Positions 24,631 to 33,493 are shown, numbered from the stretch's first letter. The stretch is DNA of 64,000 nt from Labilithrix luteola (GCF_001263205.1 NZ_CP012333.1:806001-870000); one strand, 5' to 3'. Notes: generated by a model from the sequence alone, not told the origin. Numbers and translations: made by a program.

Positions 24631-26550
24631 TCACTCGGAGGAAATCGGCTTGTTCGCTCGGGCTTGAATCGAGGCGCGGTCGTTGGCGATGGGCAACCAC
24701 GTCCGGAAGATGATGCCGCCGCCCGCGGTGGTGTCGACCTCGATGCTGCCGCCGTGAATCTCCACGATCGATCGCGCGAGCTGCAGGCCGAGGCCTAGCG
24801 CTCCATGGCGACGCGCGCTCTCGGCACTCTTGAAGGCGTCGAAGATCTTCTCTCGCTCGGTCAGCGGCAGGCCCTCGCCGCTCGTCTCGACCTCGATGCG
24901 CAGCCGATCACCGGGCGGCAAGGTCGCGCGGACTTCGACGATGCTCTTCTCGCTGAAGCGCACGGCGGTCATCACCACCGCGGTGAGCGCCTGCACGATG
25001 CGCGTTCCGTCGACGAACAGCGCGGGGATACCGGGTTGGATCTCGCCCTTGATCTGCACCTCGGTGCCCACCGCGAGGTCACGCGCCTCGAGCACCGACG
25101 ACATGACGACGTCGTTGACGAGGGTGGTCGTGGGCGAGACCTCGAGCTCACCGGCCTCCACGCGCGCACTGTCGAGGATGGTATCGATGAGCATGAGGAG
25201 CTCGCGGCCGCGCTGCTCGATGATGGCCAAGCTCTCCTTCTGGCCCTCGGAGAGCGGGTTGCGCCCGACGAGCTCCGCGAAGCCGAGCACGGCGTTCAGC
25301 GGCGCCTTGAGGTCGTGGCTCATCGACGCCAAAAGGAGGCCGCGCATCCGCTCGGTTCGCTCGCGTGCATCGATGGCGCGCTCCTGAGCGCTCGCAAACT
25401 CGCGGAAGACGCCGCCGAGCGCGTCGATGGCGAGAAGCAGGGCATGCACGTTCGCAAACCGCGCCTCGTGCAAGATGATGGTCCCGCGCATGACCTCGGC
25501 GATGCCGGCGCGCCCCACTTCGCGACGCGCCAGGGCGAGGTCGGAGCCGAAGGCCACGCCGATGCGCGTTCCGAGGATCGCCGCGAGCGCGACGGCCACG
25601 GCGGCGAGGAGCGCGTACATAGCGGCCACGGGCGAGAGACGGGACGGGCCGAATCGAACGAGCGTCGCGCCCGGGGTGGTGGGCACGGTCACCTGGGTTT
25701 CGCCCTCGTCGCCGTGCACGATCGCGAGATCGCCCGTGTACGTGGGGTCGAAATGAATGCGGAAGCCCACGCGCGCCGCGGCCTCGAGCACGCCGGCGCG
25801 CTCGCGAATCGGGGGCGAACACGGCGCCTTCTTGCATTCCTCGTCGCCCGAAAGGGGTTCGAAGACGGCGCGCGCCATGTCCGCCGCATCCGCCGCGCGC
25901 GCATCACGGTCGTAGGCACGCACGTGCGCGTCGACGAGCAGAGAGGCGCCGAGGGCGACGAAGGCCACCGGCGCCGCAACGGCCGCGACGAACCGCGTGC
26001 GCACGCGACCGAGCGCCGAGCGCCCCATGCGACGAACGGCTTCGTGCGTGACGCTCGGCGGTGCGAGCTCGAGGACGCGCGCGACCGAGGCGCGCATGGT
26101 GACGTACGCGGGAAGTGACGCCGTGCTCACCATCGTCAGCACGAGGAGGACGAGAAGCAGATCGGTGTACGTATCGAGGGCCTGCGGACGGAGCTGTGGG
26201 ATGAGCGTGGGGAGCGACACCACGAACGTGAAGCCCACCGTCTCGAGAGCCAGGCGCGCCGGCGTGGCGTCGAGGAGCACGATGTCCTTGCTCGTCACGG
26301 CCGTCGAGCCCACGGCGAGCGTGCGAAGCGCAGGCCGCAGACGGCGCGTAACGAGCAGCGTGGCTGCGATTCCGAAGGCCGCCGAGAGCACGCCCAGCAC
26401 GCCTAGCAAGGTCAACGCCGCGGCGGTTGCGGCGGGTTCGAGCAAGAGCACGCGCGGCGCGAAGAGCGCTGTCAGCAGGTAGGTGCCGACGTTCGTGATC
26501 AGCAGGATGACGACGAGACGCACGACGAGACGCGCGGCGCTGCGATTCAC
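24631..26550 (-). CDS. Membrane sensor histidine kinase with degenerate ATPase domain
   Basis: A 639-residue membrane histidine kinase. It has several N-terminal hydrophobic segments, a second transmembrane pair flanking an extracytoplasmic loop (about residues 190-330), and a HisKA domain with the phospho-acceptor in SHDLKAPLNAVLGFAEL (His412). The HATPase region is odd: the N-box reads RIVQALTAVVMTAVRFSE where Asn is expected, and the G1 box is VETSGEGLP instead of DTGxG, while the G2 region ALGLGLQLARSIVE is present. It may be a weak or inactive kinase paired with the intact kinase just upstream. The GTG start overlaps the upstream stop (GTGA). No response regulator is adjacent. Confidence 0.88.
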   Translation of the reverse strand: MNRSAARLVVRLVVILLITNVGTYLLTALFAPRVLLLEPAATAAALTLLGVLGVLSAAFGIAATLLVTRRLRPALRTLAVGSTAVTSKDIVLLDATPARLALETVGFTFVVSLPTLIPQLRPQALDTYTDLLLVLLVLTMVSTASLPAYVTMRASVARVLELAPPSVTHEAVRRMGRSALGRVRTRFVAAVAAPVAFVALGASLLVDAHVRAYDRDARAADAADMARAVFEPLSGDEECKKAPCSPPIRERAGVLEAAARVGFRIHFDPTYTGDLAIVHGDEGETQVTVPTTPGATLVRFGPSRLSPVAAMYALLAAVAVALAAILGTRIGVAFGSDLALARREVGRAGIAEVMRGTIILHEARFANVHALLLAIDALGGVFREFASAQERAIDARERTERMRGLLLASMSHDLKAPLNAVLGFAELVGRNPLSEGQKESLAIIEQRGRELLMLIDTILDSARVEAGELEVSPTTTLVNDVVMSSVLEARDLAVGTEVQIKGEIQPGIPALFVDGTRIVQALTAVVMTAVRFSEKSIVEVRATLPPGDRLRIEVETSGEGLPLTEREKIFDAFKSAESARRHGALGLGLQLARSIVEIHGGSIEVDTTAGGGIIFRTWLPIANDRASIQARANKPISSE

Positions 26551-28283
26551 GAACGCCTCCCCGGGGGCGAGGAGGGCGTCTGAGGCGCCCCGGTCGGCGG
26601 CGCACGGAGCGAGGGTGCCGCCTCGATGTTGCCGATCGGGAGGAGCACCTTGAACGTCGAGCCTCGACCGAGCTGGCTCTCGACCTGGATCGACCCATGA
26701 TGGAGCAAAACCAGGCGCCTCGCGATCGCCAGGCCCAGGCCGGTGCCGCGGCGATGGCGCCGCTCGGAGTGCGCCTGCTTGTACTCGTCGAAGATGACTG
26801 CGCGCTCTTGCGAAGAGATGCCGACGCCCGTGTCGGTGACACTGATCATCGCGAGGCCGCGCTCCTTGGCGACCTTCACCACCACCTCGCCCCGCTGCGT
26901 GAACTTCAGCGCGTTGTTGACCAGGTTGCCGACGACCTGACGCATGCGTCGGCCGTCGACGCGCGCCACGACCGGCTCGACGAACTCCACGCGGAGCGTG
27001 ATGGGCCGATGCCCGATGAGCACGCGCGCCTCGCGCACGACCTCGCTCGCGAGGCCGGTCAGATCGAGCCGGCCGCGGCTGAGACGGAGTTGACCGCTCT
27101 CGAGCGCCGAGAACTCGAGGATGTCGTTGATGAGGCCGAGGAGGTGCTGCCCCGACCCGCGGATCTGTTCGACCTCTTCGCGCGCGGAAGGCGCGAGCGG
27201 CCCATCGACTTCCTCCATTAGGATGTCGGCAAAGCCGAGAATCGCGTTGAGCGGGCTCCGGAGCTCGTGGCTCACGGCGGCGAGGAAGGCAGCACGTTCT
27301 CGGTCCGCGGCCTGCGCGCGCGCAAGGTCCTCACGGTACGCCGTCGACGCCCTGCCGAAGCGACCGACGAGCATGTTGAACGCCGCGGTCAGCAGGCCGA
27401 CTTCGTCCATCGTACGCGCGGGAACGAGCTCGCCGGTGGGCTCGGTCCGAACCTGCGTCATGCCGAGAACGCGATAGGTGACGAAGTCGACGTCGCGCGT
27501 GACGTCGCGCGAAACCGCATACGCCACGATACCGGCCGTACCGAGGAGCAACGTCACGAGGGCGACGAGCGAGGTGATGAGCGCGGGTGCGCCGTGCGAG
27601 GCCGATGGCTCGGAGACGAAGACCACCAGGCGGGGCGACGACGGCGACGCACCGATCGTGTGCACGGCGAAGCGCGCGCGGCCGAGACGCATCTGCGCAA
27701 CGCCACGTTGGGCGCGGAGAAGCTGCTCGAGCGTTGCGCGATCCGGAGCGCCGAGGGTCACGTCGTGGACGATTTGTGCGTCGGGGCTGACGACGAGGAG
27801 CTCGGCGGCCGTTCGGCGTGCGGCCAGCTGTGCAGCTTCGAGCCGTGCCGTCTCGGGAAGCTCGGCGAGCCTTGCCGCAACCGTGGCGGACAAGAGCTCT
27901 GCGCGAGCGCCCGCGCGCTCCTCTCCCGCACGCGCAAGATGGTCGAGGCCGACGAGGCCGATCGATATCGCCACCGCGAGGCCCACGACGACGACCACCA
28001 GAGGAGCAAGAGGCACGAACGCCCAGCCGGCCTGCGCGCGCGGACCTCGCACGGGCGGAGCTGAACCATCTGGGGCACTCGGCCGCTGTGAGCCGCCTGA
28101 TCCCGACGAGAGCGCCAGTGCTGCCCCCGAAGAAGAGGCGCCCGCGTCGACGAATGGACGAGGCTCTCCACCGACGGTCAGCGACGCCTGTGGCAGGTCC
28201 GAAACACGACCTGCGAACGCACCGCTGTAAGAAGGAGATCCGGGACCTCGCGAGGCCCCGCCGTCGTCGCGCACGAGAGGCAT
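26547..28283 (-). CDS. Membrane sensor histidine kinase
   Basis: A 578-residue histidine kinase. A Ser/Gly/Pro-rich N-terminal region is followed by a transmembrane segment (PLAPLVVVVVGLAVAISIGLV), an extracytoplasmic sensor loop, a second membrane helix (ALITSLVALVTLLLGTAGIV), a HAMP-like region, HisKA with SHELRSPLNAILGFADI (His339) and an intact HATPase: GNLVNNALKFT, VTDTGVGIS, GTGLGLAIARRLV. It autophosphorylates and passes phosphate to an unknown regulator. ATG 28283 is chosen because a divergent gene with a good ribosome site starts at 28408; ATGs at 28382 and 28409 are alternatives. It overlaps the degenerate kinase downstream by 4 bp. Confidence 0.9.
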   Translation of the reverse strand: MPLVRDDGGASRGPGSPSYSGAFAGRVSDLPQASLTVGGEPRPFVDAGASSSGAALALSSGSGGSQRPSAPDGSAPPVRGPRAQAGWAFVPLAPLVVVVVGLAVAISIGLVGLDHLARAGEERAGARAELLSATVAARLAELPETARLEAAQLAARRTAAELLVVSPDAQIVHDVTLGAPDRATLEQLLRAQRGVAQMRLGRARFAVHTIGASPSSPRLVVFVSEPSASHGAPALITSLVALVTLLLGTAGIVAYAVSRDVTRDVDFVTYRVLGMTQVRTEPTGELVPARTMDEVGLLTAAFNMLVGRFGRASTAYREDLARAQAADRERAAFLAAVSHELRSPLNAILGFADILMEEVDGPLAPSAREEVEQIRGSGQHLLGLINDILEFSALESGQLRLSRGRLDLTGLASEVVREARVLIGHRPITLRVEFVEPVVARVDGRRMRQVVGNLVNNALKFTQRGEVVVKVAKERGLAMISVTDTGVGISSQERAVIFDEYKQAHSERRHRRGTGLGLAIARRLVLLHHGSIQVESQLGRGSTFKVLLPIGNIEAAPSLRAPPTGAPQTPSSPPGRRS

Positions 28284-28407
28284 GCTAGCAGGGGCAAGAG
28301 CGGTCCGGCGCGAAGGGCGAGCAAGCTCACGACGCGTCGCGGCGTACGATTTTGAAGATCGACCCTTGTGGTCCGAGCCCATCAGGTCCAAAAGCGAGGT
28401 GGTCCCC

Positions 28408-28878
28408 ATGGGCTTGTTCCGCCGCGCACAAAGAGGCTCCAAGAGTTCGGCTAGCCGCCGCACGAATGGCACAGCCGTCGCTGAAACTGCGCCCATGATG
28501 CACGCCACGCTGAGCGCGGTGCCCTCCCTTACGGGCACGCCACGAGACGTGTCGACCGTCGAAACGGCGCTTCCGCGCGTTCACGATGCGGAGGAGTCCC
28601 TTCGCCAGGACCACTCCGACGTCTTCGTTTGCCGTCGCGACGACTCGCCAAGCACACTCCCCGCGGCGCCCCCGTCGCTCGTGACGCTGTACGTCTACGG
28701 CTGGCACAACGTCGAGCCGGGACAGCTCTCCTGGGTGTTTCCGAGCCTGCGCTCCGCGCTCGATGCGGTTCGCACGATGCGCAATGCGGTCCAGTGGTGT
28801 GTCGTCGCCGGCGAAGAGTGGCCGAGCATCGACGCAGCGCGAGCCCAGGGCGCCGTGCTCGTCGAACAGCTCGGCTAG
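28408..28878 (+). CDS. Hypothetical protein
   Basis: A 156-residue protein of no recognised family. The N terminus is basic and Ser/Thr-rich (GLFRRAQRGSKSS); the C-terminal half looks folded: LVTLYVYGWHNVEPGQLSWVFPSLRSALDAVRTMRNAVQWCVV then AGEEWPSIDAARAQGAVLVEQLG. The ATG at 28408 has GAGGTGG (28397-28403) upstream, which decides the start. It is divergent from the kinase operon with 124 bp between, and is followed by a hairpin. Confidence rests on the Shine-Dalgarno and codon usage only. Confidence 0.65.
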   Translation: MGLFRRAQRGSKSSASRRTNGTAVAETAPMMHATLSAVPSLTGTPRDVSTVETALPRVHDAEESLRQDHSDVFVCRRDDSPSTLPAAPPSLVTLYVYGWHNVEPGQLSWVFPSLRSALDAVRTMRNAVQWCVVAGEEWPSIDAARAQGAVLVEQLG

Positions 28879-28899
28879 GCTTGTGGGGCCGGAGGCCCC

Positions 28900-28920
28900 C
28901 TCAAAACCTTCGGTTTTGAG
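28900..28920 (+). terminator. Hairpin terminator with TTC loop
   Basis: CTCAAAACC and GGTTTTGAG form a perfect 9-bp stem around TTC, flanked by GGAGG/CCTCC and preceded by a second hairpin GGGGCC-GGA-GGCCCC (28884-28898). It lies 22 bp after the hypothetical gene. Confidence 0.6.
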
Positions 28921-28936
28921 CCTCCCCCGGCTGCAC

Positions 28937-28991
28937 GCGGCGGGTCGCCTTTGGCGAAGTCGCGCTACGAGCGCGACGAAGAACCCGCCGC
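28937..28991. repeat. Three-way-junction palindromic element
   Basis: An outer 9-bp stem (GCGGCGGGT 28937-28945, ACCCGCCGC 28983-28991) encloses two hairpins: CGCC-TTT-GGCG and GTCGCGCT-ACG-AGCGCGAC (28959-28977). The compact nested layout, next to two further hairpins, resembles REP-type or other small mobile palindromes. Only one copy was noticed in this window. Confidence 0.55.
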
Positions 28992-29025
28992 TCGCCTCGG
29001 CGCGACCTACACGCGTCTTGGTCTC

Positions 29026-29598
29026 TCAGCGTGACGTAAGCAGCGCTCGAACGTCGAGATCCACCGTCTCGCGCGCGGAGCGTGTCTCGCCACCGTCGAT
29101 GCGCGTGAAGGACATGTCGGCCTCGAGGCGGTAGCTGCCCTCGAAGGTCTGAGGCTGCGGGCGAATCCACTCCGACGGCGCGAAGAGCGAGAACCAACGC
29201 TCGCCGTCGTCCTTGCGGTAGAGATGATAGACGCCGCCCGGCTTCTTCTCGAAGTTGCAGCGCGCACGATGGAGCTCCGCATCGCGACGTGCGCGTTCGA
29301 GCAGTGCGCGCGCCTCGTCCTGCAGGTGTCGAATCTGGTCGGCGATGACACCGAGCTTGCCGCCCGCGACGGTGGCGAGCATCGCGTCGGCCTTCTGGAT
29401 CTCGGCCGCCACGTCGACGAGGTCGAACGAGGGCGCCATGCGGCTCAGCGGATACGGCGCCGCGGAAGGCGCGCCCGAATAGATGCCCGCATCGGGCAGC
29501 GACGGCTCACGCGTGAGCGGACGAGGAGCGTTGGCGCCTTCACCTGAAACTTCGGGCGAGCTCACGGACGTCGGGCTCGAATCGGAACGGTCGGACAT
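29026..29598 (-). CDS. DUF2452-family protein
   Basis: A 190-residue cytoplasmic protein. After a Ser/Pro-rich N-terminal 60 residues, the C-terminal part matches DUF2452 (bacterial relatives of human C1orf50): IQKADAMLATVAGGKLGVI, ADQIRHLQDEARALLERARRDAELHRARCNF, GGVYHLYRK and SEWIRP followed by GSYRLEADMSFTRI. The biochemical function of the family is unknown. ATG 29598 is used; two earlier ATGs lack support. It stands alone between a palindromic element and the thiolase terminator. Confidence 0.82.
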   Translation of the reverse strand: MSDRSDSSPTSVSSPEVSGEGANAPRPLTREPSLPDAGIYSGAPSAAPYPLSRMAPSFDLVDVAAEIQKADAMLATVAGGKLGVIADQIRHLQDEARALLERARRDAELHRARCNFEKKPGGVYHLYRKDDGERWFSLFAPSEWIRPQPQTFEGSYRLEADMSFTRIDGGETRSARETVDLDVRALLTSR

Positions 29599-29655
29599 CG
29601 AAGCGCAGAGCATGCCACGGCCACGCGCGCACAACGAGCGTGGCGGCGAAGCTCG

Positions 29656-29697
29656 ACAAAAAGGACGCGGGGAGGCGCCATGACGACGACTCCCCGC
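29656..29697 (-). terminator. Rho-independent terminator of the thiolase gene
   Basis: On the minus strand GCGGGGAG (from 29697) pairs with CTCCCCGC (to 29667) around a 15-nt loop and is followed after four bases by TTTTTG. It lies 39 bp past the thiolase stop. Confidence 0.75.
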
Positions 29698-29735
29698 CCG
29701 CGCGAGTCTGGCTCAGGCTTTCTCGACGCGCTCGA

Positions 29736-30929
29736 TCAGACGCGCTCGAGGATGACGGCGAGGCCCTGGCCGCCGCCGATGCAGGCGCTGCCGACGGCGT
29801 ACTTGCCGCCGCGACGTGCGAGCTCGTAGACGAGGTGCGTGGTGATGCGCGCGCCGCTCGCGCCGAGCGGGTGACCGAGGGCGATGGCGCCGCCGTTCAC
29901 GTTGGTCTTCTCGCGCGAGAGGCCGAGCTCCTTCTCGACGGCGATATACTGCGGAGCGAACGCCTCGTTGACCTCGAAGAGGTCGATGTCCGCCTGCTTG
30001 AGAGCGGCGCGCTCGAGCGCATTCTTGATCGCCGGGGCAGGACCAATGCCCATGATCGTGGGATCGACGCCCGCGACGCCCCACTGCACGAGGCGCGCGA
30101 GGGGCTTGAGGCCCTTCGACTTGGCGAACTCCTCGGTGGTGAGGACGAGCATGGCGGCGCCATCGCAGATGCCCGACGCGTTGCCGGCCGTCACGACGCC
30201 GTCCTTCTTGAAGACGGGCGGAAGCTTGGCGAGCGTCTCCAGCGTGGTCTGCGGACGCGCGTGCTCGTCGACCGCGAACTGCACGGTGGCCTTCTTCTGC
30301 TGGATCTCGATCGGCGCGATCTCGTCCTTGAAGAGGCCCTTCTCGTTCGCCGCCGCCCAGCGCTGCTGGCTCATGAGCGCGTACGCGTCGCAATCCGCGC
30401 GCGAGATGCCGTACTTCACCGCGAGGTTCTCGGCAGTGACGGCCATGGGCGTGTTCGTGTAGCTGTCGGTAAGGGCCGTCCAGAGCGAGTCTTCGACCGC
30501 CGGAGCCTTGCCGAACGACCACCCCTCGCGGCCGCCGCGGAGGACGTGCGGAGCCTGCGTCATGTTCTCGGTGCCGCCGACGAGCACCGCTTCGGTCTCG
30601 CCGAGGAGGAGCTGCTCGGCGCCGTTGATGACGGCCTGGAAGCCCGAGCCGCAGAGGCGGTTCACGGTGAGCGCAGGGGTGGTGATCGGCAGCCCGGCCT
30701 TGAGGCCCACGTGACGCGCGCAATAGATCGCGTCGGGGCTCGTCTGCATGACGTTGCCGACGATGACGTGACCGATGGCGTCCGCGGCCACTCCCGACTG
30801 GGCGAGCGCGGCCTTGGCCGCGTGGACGGCGAGATCGTTCGCCGACAGCGCCTTGAGGGACCCCTGCATCGTGCCGAATGCAGTGCGCTTGGCACCAACG
30901 ATGACGATCGACTTCGAGAGCTTGGCCAT
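29736..30929 (-). CDS. Acetyl-CoA acetyltransferase (thiolase)
   Basis: A 397-residue thiolase. The acyl-accepting Cys is in NRLCGSGFQAV, the catalytic His in NVNGGAIALGHPLGASGAR and the second Cys in SACIGGGQG. The length and the NVNGGAIALGHP motif fit the biosynthetic/degradative acetoacetyl-CoA class (EC 2.3.1.9), though 3-ketoacyl-CoA thiolase activity on longer chains is possible. Start ATG 30929 has GGAGG at 7-nt spacing. The gene ends at its own terminator. A MaoC-type hydratase upstream on the same strand (174-bp gap) suggests a role in fatty-acid or polyester metabolism, and acetoacetate units from the Kce route could feed in here; both are inferences. Confidence 0.93.
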   Translation of the reverse strand: MAKLSKSIVIVGAKRTAFGTMQGSLKALSANDLAVHAAKAALAQSGVAADAIGHVIVGNVMQTSPDAIYCARHVGLKAGLPITTPALTVNRLCGSGFQAVINGAEQLLLGETEAVLVGGTENMTQAPHVLRGGREGWSFGKAPAVEDSLWTALTDSYTNTPMAVTAENLAVKYGISRADCDAYALMSQQRWAAANEKGLFKDEIAPIEIQQKKATVQFAVDEHARPQTTLETLAKLPPVFKKDGVVTAGNASGICDGAAMLVLTTEEFAKSKGLKPLARLVQWGVAGVDPTIMGIGPAPAIKNALERAALKQADIDLFEVNEAFAPQYIAVEKELGLSREKTNVNGGAIALGHPLGASGARITTHLVYELARRGGKYAVGSACIGGGQGLAVILERV

Positions 30930-31102
30930 GACAGTTCCTCCGACCTTGCCGCCCACCCTTCCCGCTCGAAGAGCGAGAAGAGCTTGGTGCGATGGGTGAG
31001 TTAGGCCGTGGACCTTAGTGCCGACGCGTCGTATCGGCTAGCCCTGCGCTCGCGCTCTTTTGCGTCGCGTTATTTAGAGACCATTCCGCGTCATTCCGCG
31101 CC

Positions 31103-31951
31103 CTACTCGAGAACGGTGGCCCAGCAGCCGGCCATCACGTTCTCGTTGCGCTCTTTGACGCTGACCTGGAGCGCGATCTTGCCCGGCGCGACCTTCCAGC
31201 CCTCGGTGACGAGCGTGTCGCCCGGCCACACGGGGCGGCGGAACTGGCCTTCGAAGCCGGTGATCTTCGTCGCGTCGCCACCGCACGCGCCCTTCGCGAC
31301 GTGACGGACCATGTAGCCATACGTGCAGAGGCCGTGGAGGATCGGGCCCTGCGTGAAGCCCACGCGCGCCGCGAACTCGGGATCGGCATGAAGCGGGTTC
31401 ACGTCACCCGAGAGGCGGTAGAGCAGCGCCTGCTCCGGCGACGTCGTCTCCTCGATGCGGAAGTCGGCCGGCTTGCCCTTGGGGAGCTCGACGAACTTCT
31501 CCTCCTTCGGCGGCGGCTCGCCACCCCAGCCACCTTCGCCTCGGAAAATGATCTGCGAGGTGGTGTCGAAGAGCAGCTTGCCCGAGGCGTCTTTGCCCTC
31601 GGCGTCGATCAGAACGACCGCGAACTTCCGCATGTCGTAGATGCCGCGAATCTTCGCCGTGGTGGTGATGGTGCCCGACGGAGCGAGCGCACCGTGCAGG
31701 CGGACGCGCTGCGCGCCGTGCACGACCATCGCGAGATCGCCGCCCGTCTTGGCGACCATCTCGAACATCGGCTGGAACATCGGCACGACCGCGAAGCTCG
31801 GAATGACCTTCGGACCGCGGCCCTCGTAGACGTAATCGAGCTCGTCTTTCTTGGCGCCGATGCCGAGCGCGTAGAGCGCAACGTCCTTCCACGTGTACGT
31901 GAACGCAGTGGGGGTGCCGGGCTTATCGACGGTCGAGAGATCGAGTGCCAT
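31103..31951 (-). CDS. MaoC-type enoyl-CoA hydratase 2
   Basis: A 282-residue double-hotdog protein, length and layout like the (R)-specific hydratase-2 domain of peroxisomal multifunctional enzymes. The catalytic motif is seen in the C-terminal hotdog: YRLSGDVNPLHADPEFA then GFTQGPILHGLCTYG (Asp and His of the D-x-N-P-x-H pattern). The N-terminal hotdog (TYTWKDVALYALGIGAKK, FAVVPMFQPMF) is the non-catalytic half. It would hydrate trans-2-enoyl-CoA to (R)-3-hydroxyacyl-CoA. The ATG at 31951 is preceded by a G-run that may serve as ribosome site. Confidence 0.9.
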   Translation of the reverse strand: MALDLSTVDKPGTPTAFTYTWKDVALYALGIGAKKDELDYVYEGRGPKVIPSFAVVPMFQPMFEMVAKTGGDLAMVVHGAQRVRLHGALAPSGTITTTAKIRGIYDMRKFAVVLIDAEGKDASGKLLFDTTSQIIFRGEGGWGGEPPPKEEKFVELPKGKPADFRIEETTSPEQALLYRLSGDVNPLHADPEFAARVGFTQGPILHGLCTYGYMVRHVAKGACGGDATKITGFEGQFRRPVWPGDTLVTEGWKVAPGKIALQVSVKERNENVMAGCWATVLE

Positions 31952-32090
31952 GGGCCCCCGAAATGCTCACGGTCCCCCGGGGCCGTCAAGCATCGGAGGG
32001 CTCTTTTTCCCGGGTGAACGTGCAAAAAGCACTTCGCGGCATGGCTCGGGATTGACGCACCTCTGGCGTCTGGAAAGAGTGTCTGCCTCG

Positions 32091-32831
32091 ATGGCTTTAC
32101 CGGGCCTGCCTCCGCCGTTCGACGACGGCCTTCATCTCGACACGGGCCAACTCGAGGCCGTGGGTCTTGCGTGGGCACGCGTGTTTCCGACCGTGAGCTT
32201 GGTGCCGGCGTTCGGCCTCAAGGCGCTGCCCACGCCGGCGCGAGGCATCCTCGCCCTCGCGATCGCGGCAGGCATCTACCCGTCGCTCGTTCCGATCGTG
32301 ATGACGGAGCGCCATCTCCCGTGGGTCGTGCTCGCGCTCGAGCAGATTCTCCTGGGCCTTCCCGTAGCCCTCGCAGCGTCCATCCCGCTCTGGGCAGCGA
32401 CGATGGCCGGTGGTGTCGTGGACTCGCTCCGAGGAGCGAACGATGGCCAAGGTCTCGCGGTCGTCGAAGGACGCGCCGCCGGCTTCGGCATCCTGCTCTC
32501 GCTCTTCGGAAGTGTGGTGTTCCTGGCGACCGGCGGCCCGGCGCGCGCCGCGAGTGCGCTGGCGCAAACGGAGCTCCCCGCCCATCCGCTTCTTGCGGCC
32601 TCGCACGACCTCGTCGCCGGCATCGGTCTGGCCGTCGCGATTGGCGGCCCGGTCCTTGCTGCGGCGGTCGTGCTCGAGGTTGCGTTCGCCCTCATCGCTC
32701 GCTCGGCATCTCCGGCGCAGGTTCATGCCCTGTTTGCTCCGGTGCGGGCACTTGGTTTGCTCGCGGTCGTCGCGGTCGTTCTCGAGCGGCTGGCAGCGCT
32801 CGTAGCAACGGCCGTGCGCAACGCGATCTGA
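32091..32831 (+). CDS. SctT/FliR-type type III export apparatus protein
   Basis: A 246-residue, very hydrophobic inner-membrane protein with about six helices. It resembles the SctT/SpaR/FliR family: RVFPTVSLVPAFG near the N terminus, LPTPARGILALAIAAGIYP, the long E/Q-G segment LALEQILLGLPVALAASIPLWAATMAGGVVDSLRG, and a C-terminal PVLAAAVVLEVAFALIARSASPAQVHAL. SctT forms part of the export-gate helical assembly with SctR and SctS, neither of which is adjacent. ATG 32091 fits the family N terminus. A weak hairpin (GACGCC/GGCGTC, 32870-32890) follows. A degenerate or orphan component, or a gene scattered from a larger system, are both possible. Confidence 0.75.
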   Translation: MALPGLPPPFDDGLHLDTGQLEAVGLAWARVFPTVSLVPAFGLKALPTPARGILALAIAAGIYPSLVPIVMTERHLPWVVLALEQILLGLPVALAASIPLWAATMAGGVVDSLRGANDGQGLAVVEGRAAGFGILLSLFGSVVFLATGGPARAASALAQTELPAHPLLAASHDLVAGIGLAVAIGGPVLAAAVVLEVAFALIARSASPAQVHALFAPVRALGLLAVVAVVLERLAALVATAVRNAI

Positions 32832-32907
32832 GCCGCTCCGAGCCGCGATCCGAACCGCCCTCGCCCGTCGACGCCCGTTTTGACGGCGTCTTGATCTCCG
32901 CGAGCGC

Positions 32908-33192
32908 ATGCTTCGCCCCATGCACAAGCTCGCCAATCTCGGGGGGCACACGTCGCGCCAGGTTCCGGCCGCGGCGCCTCCCACGCACACCATCTGCGTT
33001 CGTTTCCGCAACCTACGTTGGGAGGTCTCGCTCGACGGTCGTACCCGGCCGCTCATCGACTGGCTCTGCACGCGCGAGCGCGCCGTCGAACATGCGTTGG
33101 AGCTGGGACGGGAGCTCGTCTCCAAGCCCGGACGTGAGCTGATCCGCATCGTGGTCGAAGGCCCGGGAGGGTTCGAGCACGCCCTCGCGTGA
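32908..33192 (+). CDS. Small hypothetical protein (DUF2188-like)
   Basis: A 94-residue protein (82 if ATG 32920 is used). The folded part, ICVRFRNLRWEVSLDG then TRERAVEHALELGRELVSKPGRELIRIVVEG, follows the strand-strand-helix-strand plan of DUF2188 proteins (W-x-V, spaced Ala-rich helix). This is a pattern impression, not a match. It follows the SctT-like gene by 76 bp on the same strand. No strong Shine-Dalgarno precedes either ATG. Confidence 0.55.
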   Translation: MLRPMHKLANLGGHTSRQVPAAAPPTHTICVRFRNLRWEVSLDGRTRPLIDWLCTRERAVEHALELGRELVSKPGRELIRIVVEGPGGFEHALA

Positions 33193-33493
33193 AGCGCGCG
33201 TGTCGAACGAGCGCAAACGCCCACATCGCACGACCCACTCTTGATTCCTCCGAACTCCGATTTCCAAATCCATCGTTTGTGACACCGAGACGGGTCAGGC
33301 TCCGTTGATCGGGAGCATCCTCGTTCGAGGATCGAACGACGAGATCGACCGGGATACTTCGTACCTACGTGCACCGCGACGAATGATCGTACGCGTGCCT
33401 ACGTATGCCCAATATCCCACAATCGATCGTCAATTAAGCAATTGATTTACGTCGTAGCAATTCACGAACATGGCGATCCGATTCGGAGGAATC
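33193..33493. promoter_or_regulatory. Intergenic region with two inverted repeats before the secreted hydrolase
   Basis: This 301-bp gap is the most AT-rich part of the region. It contains TCGTTCGA-GGA-TCGAACGA (33321-33339) and TCAATT-AAGC-AATTGA (33430-33445). No gene is visible. The repeats are candidate operators or, for the second, a small hairpin overlapping the promoter of the hydrolase. Confidence 0.4.

Noticed and set aside
32091..33192. A full type III secretion cluster.
   Set aside because: Only the SctT-like gene is present; its neighbours are unrelated to secretion.
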